Source: Sphingobacteriales bacterium
GTDB lineage: Bacteria > Bacteroidota > Bacteroidia > Chitinophagales > Chitinophagaceae
DNA: 6,943 nucleotides
Reading direction: 5' to 3'
Assembly: GCA_023251215.1 (NCBI GenBank)
Contig: JAHEZF010000087.1
Coordinates: 1 to 6,943, forward strand
The translations under genes and the position numbers were made by a program. This document shows, in pieces, positions 5,617 to 6,943 of the stretch; position 1 is the stretch's first letter, and every line of letters starts with the position of its first letter. The notes under the pieces are model-generated. The model had not been told where the DNA came from, did no database searches, and saw only the letters and a program-made list of their open reading frames with translations.

Positions 5617-6003
5617 ATGAAAAAGTTTTTTATTGCATCGGTTGTATTAATAGGATCTGCTTCAGCCAGCTTTTCTCAAACCAAGCCTGTTCTTACGGCA
5701 ATTATTAAAACTCCCAATGCTCTTTGCCTGAACTGTAAAACAAGGATTGAAACTTACCTGAAACGTTATGATGGGGTAATAGAAGTAAATGTGAATTATC
5801 GCAAAGCTGAAACCAAAGTAAAATACATTACCGACCGGATCAATATTGAAGAGATCAAAACAGCCATTGCCAATTGTGGTTATGATGCTGATGATGTGCC
5901 CGCCAATGAAGATTCTTACAAAAGATTACCAAAGACCTGCAAAAAATGGGAAGATGGGGGTGGGCATCCCAAACCCAAATCACCTCTAGCACCCCGGCAA
6001 TAA
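5617..6003 (+). CDS. Exported heavy-metal-associated (HMA) domain protein
   Basis: A 128-residue protein with a signal peptide (MKK, hydrophobic core to about residue 15, cleavage probably near SFSQ|T at 21-22), so it should act in the periplasm. The HMA-like fold has the metal-site loop ALCLNCKTRIETYLKRYDGV with Cys37 and Cys40 (CxxC), then IEVNVNYRKAETKVKY and INIEEIKTAIANCGYDADDV, as in MerP/CopZ-type chaperones. The tail after residue 95 is outside the core fold and carries Cys108 and His117; Cys87 is in the last helix. The metal (Cu, Zn or Hg) cannot be told. Exported HMA proteins with a VPAN-Y-LP-CC tail are common in Bacteroidota; here the tail has one Cys (LPKTCKK). No transporter or P-type ATPase is adjacent. 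It lies 21 bp after pyrE. It ends in tandem TAA TAA. Confidence 0.82.
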   Translation: MKKFFIASVVLIGSASASFSQTKPVLTAIIKTPNALCLNCKTRIETYLKRYDGVIEVNVNYRKAETKVKYITDRINIEEIKTAIANCGYDADDVPANEDSYKRLPKTCKKWEDGGGHPKPKSPLAPRQ

Positions 6004-6023
6004 TAAACCTTTTGGATTTCGCC

Positions 6024-6491
6024 TTATCGCAGCAATTCGTCCAGGTTTTGTTTTCCTTCATAATGGATAGGGTAGCGGATGAATACAGTGCCCCTTCCAA
6101 CTTTTGCTATTCCCTGAATCCTCAACATTACCTCGTTATTCAGTAAAATGGCGGTTGTATTATGCAATAAGTATTTCATGTCTATTTTCAATCTGACCGG
6201 CAGTCTGAAATCTTCTTTTGCAGGTATCCGGATCAAAGTATCCACAGTAAAATGGCCTAGCGACACCCCATCCAGCCAGGCATCTCCTTGGACATTTTTT
6301 AGCTGAATTTTTGAATTGTTGCGATTAAAAAAGTGAAGATCGAAAATAAGAGTGGACTCAAGTTTTCCCAAACGGACGACTTTCAGATTTTCAATACCCT
6401 TAAAAACGGGTTCCTGCAGCGACCCACAGCCAGGCAACAGAGCGAGGACTGGGACTATCAAAACAGGGTATAAAAAAAGGGCTTGCCTCAT
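6024..6491 (-). CDS. LEA-14 / WHy-type lipoprotein
   Basis: A 155-residue protein starting MRQALFLYPVLIVPVLALLPGCGS: a short signal peptide with a lipobox LPGC, so lipidation at Cys22 is predicted; Pro at -2 is not the commonest residue. The rest resembles the late-embryogenesis-abundant group 2 (WHy) fold: FDLHFFNRNNSKIQLKNVQGDAWLDGVSLGHF (50-81), then a hydrophobic strand with the phrase IRIPAKEDFRLPVRLKIDM (88-106), the usual 'N-x-N...lPa...f.vPv' pattern. Such lipoproteins are frequent in Bacteroidota; their role is unknown, with envelope-stress or lipid-related roles suggested. It is convergent with the HMA gene, with 20 bp between the stops and no good shared terminator. I see no clear promoter; an inverted repeat lies about 75-95 bp upstream. 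Confidence 0.78.
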   Translation of the reverse strand: MRQALFLYPVLIVPVLALLPGCGSLQEPVFKGIENLKVVRLGKLESTLIFDLHFFNRNNSKIQLKNVQGDAWLDGVSLGHFTVDTLIRIPAKEDFRLPVRLKIDMKYLLHNTTAILLNNEVMLRIQGIAKVGRGTVFIRYPIHYEGKQNLDELLR

Positions 6492-6563
6492 TATGTTCGA
6501 TTGAATGTAAAATAGGAAAGAGGACAGGAAAATAGGTGTAAAAAATTTCCAAAATTCATTTTT

Positions 6564-6584
6564 TAAGCTAATTCTATTAGCTTA
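6564..6584. repeat. Inverted repeat upstream of the lipoprotein gene
   Basis: TAAGCTAAT (6564-6572) and ATTAGCTTA (6576-6584) form a perfect 9-bp stem with a TCT loop. It is 73 bp upstream of the minus-strand lipoprotein ATG. On the minus strand it is followed by A residues, not T, so it is not an intrinsic terminator in that direction; on the plus strand it is followed by TTGGCG. An operator site is possible. Confidence 0.4.
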
Positions 6585-6798
6585 TTGGCGAAAAGGTAGT
6601 TTTCAATTATTGCCTAAATAAAGCTGTACGCCACATTTTGCTAAAAGAGTACCTTATCAACAGCTTATGCGGGCTGTTGAATATTTAATAGGCAAATATT
6701 TACTCCTGAATTTTAGTTATTTTGCTTATTTATCCGGATTAGTTTGGTATTATAAATTATGAATTATTTTTCCTGAATATCAACTTATAATATAGACT

Positions 6799-6840
6799 TG
6801 CGGCTTTTAAATTTTATATAAATGGTTGCATATTTTTTTT
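6799..6840 (+). terminator. Terminator-like hairpin without an upstream plus-strand gene
   Basis: TGCGGCTTTT (6799-6808) pairs with AAA (6820-6822) and GGTTGCA (6824-6830) with one bulged T and three G-U wobbles, and is followed by eight T residues (6833-6840). The stem is only moderate. The nearest plus-strand gene ends at 6003, and the gene between is on the other strand, so it may end a non-coding transcript or be fortuitous. Confidence 0.35.
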
Positions 6841-6858
6841 AATCATTTCCTATGTTTG
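6826..6858 (+). promoter_or_regulatory. Promoter-like sequence reading out of the window
   Basis: TATGTTTG at 6851-6858 is an exact match to TAnnTTTG, with TTG at 6826-6828 22 bp upstream. Transcription would start near 6865 and run rightward off the window. The TTG falls within the right arm of the terminator-like hairpin. No gene start is visible before 6943: the ATG at 6895 reaches a stop after 13 codons. Confidence 0.4.
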
Positions 6859-6943
6859 CTTAGAGGTTGCCGAAAACAATACTTCGCTTGGGGGATGATA
6901 ACAAAAAGTCTGATATCACAAAAAAGGCAGTTTTGAAAGGGTC

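Larger units (their letters stand above)
6492..6943. other. Non-coding region of about 450 bp with several inverted repeats
   Basis: No reading frame of convincing length or composition occurs on either strand; the longest ATG-initiated runs I followed are only a few to about a dozen codons. The sequence is very AT-rich. It contains the 6564-6584 inverted repeat, a weak hairpin GAAAA/TTTTC (6590-6604), a nested set of complementary segments at 6610-6695, an orphan terminator-like hairpin at 6799-6840, and a promoter-like pair at 6826-6858 pointing out of the window. I recognise no tRNA, known riboswitch or att site here. Confidence 0.7.

Noticed and set aside
6004..6023. A shared bidirectional terminator between the HMA and lipoprotein genes
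   Set aside because: The 20 bp contain only a weak imperfect AAACC/GG-TTT pairing, not enough to call.
6895..6936. A 13-codon frame after a GGGGG run at the right end
   Set aside because: It is too short, matches nothing I know, and could be chance in a leader region.

Overview
The window reads as ordinary core chromosome of a Bacteroidota bacterium, most likely Chitinophagaceae or a close relative. The grounds are the protein sequence styles (P5C dehydrogenase, PyrR, a YdiI-like thioesterase, a long NUDIX protein, an exported HMA protein), the near absence of Shine-Dalgarno sequences, AT-rich intergenic DNA, and promoter-like boxes of the Bacteroidota TTG...TAnnTTTG type. The family assignment is inference; nothing here is diagnostic at genus level. 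I saw no tRNA, rRNA, CRISPR array, transposase, phage gene or clear sign of recent transfer.

Layout. Positions 1-981 hold the 3' part of a proline catabolism gene (pruA), cut by the window edge. Next is a single gene for a small outer-membrane beta-barrel protein (1070-1687), with its own promoter-like sequence and a convincing intrinsic terminator (1709-1740). A tight plus-strand cluster follows at 1820-4206: pyrR, pyrB, coaD and a hotdog-fold thioesterase, with gaps of 22, 10 and 6 bp, probably one transcript. It meets a minus-strand NUDIX hydrolase gene (4203-4832) tail to tail, and the two stop codons share the same TTAA. The NUDIX gene is divergent from pyrE (true start 4960, not the longer frame from 4822). 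The 127 bp between them carries two perfect palindromes that look like dispersed REP-type elements. pyrE is followed closely by an exported heavy-metal-associated (HMA) protein gene (5617-6003), then by a convergent lipoprotein gene of the LEA-14 type (6024-6491, minus). The last ~450 bp has no gene but holds several inverted repeats, an orphan terminator-like hairpin and a promoter-like sequence pointing out of the window.

How the genes fit together. PyrR, PyrB and PyrE belong to de novo pyrimidine synthesis: PyrB makes carbamoyl aspartate, PyrE joins orotate to PRPP, and PyrR is a PRPP-binding regulator or uracil phosphoribosyltransferase. CoaD makes dephospho-CoA and the neighbouring thioesterase acts on acyl-CoA, so this pair has a loose CoA theme. 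The three envelope genes (beta-barrel, HMA protein, lipoprotein) have no obvious link to the metabolic genes or to each other.

I did not find a clearly new biological system. The points most worth a second look are the recurring TAnnTTC(A/G) box just upstream of four starts, the palindromes between the NUDIX gene and pyrE, the altered phosphate loop of PyrR with no visible attenuator, the unassigned N-terminal domain of the NUDIX protein, and the structured non-coding tail.
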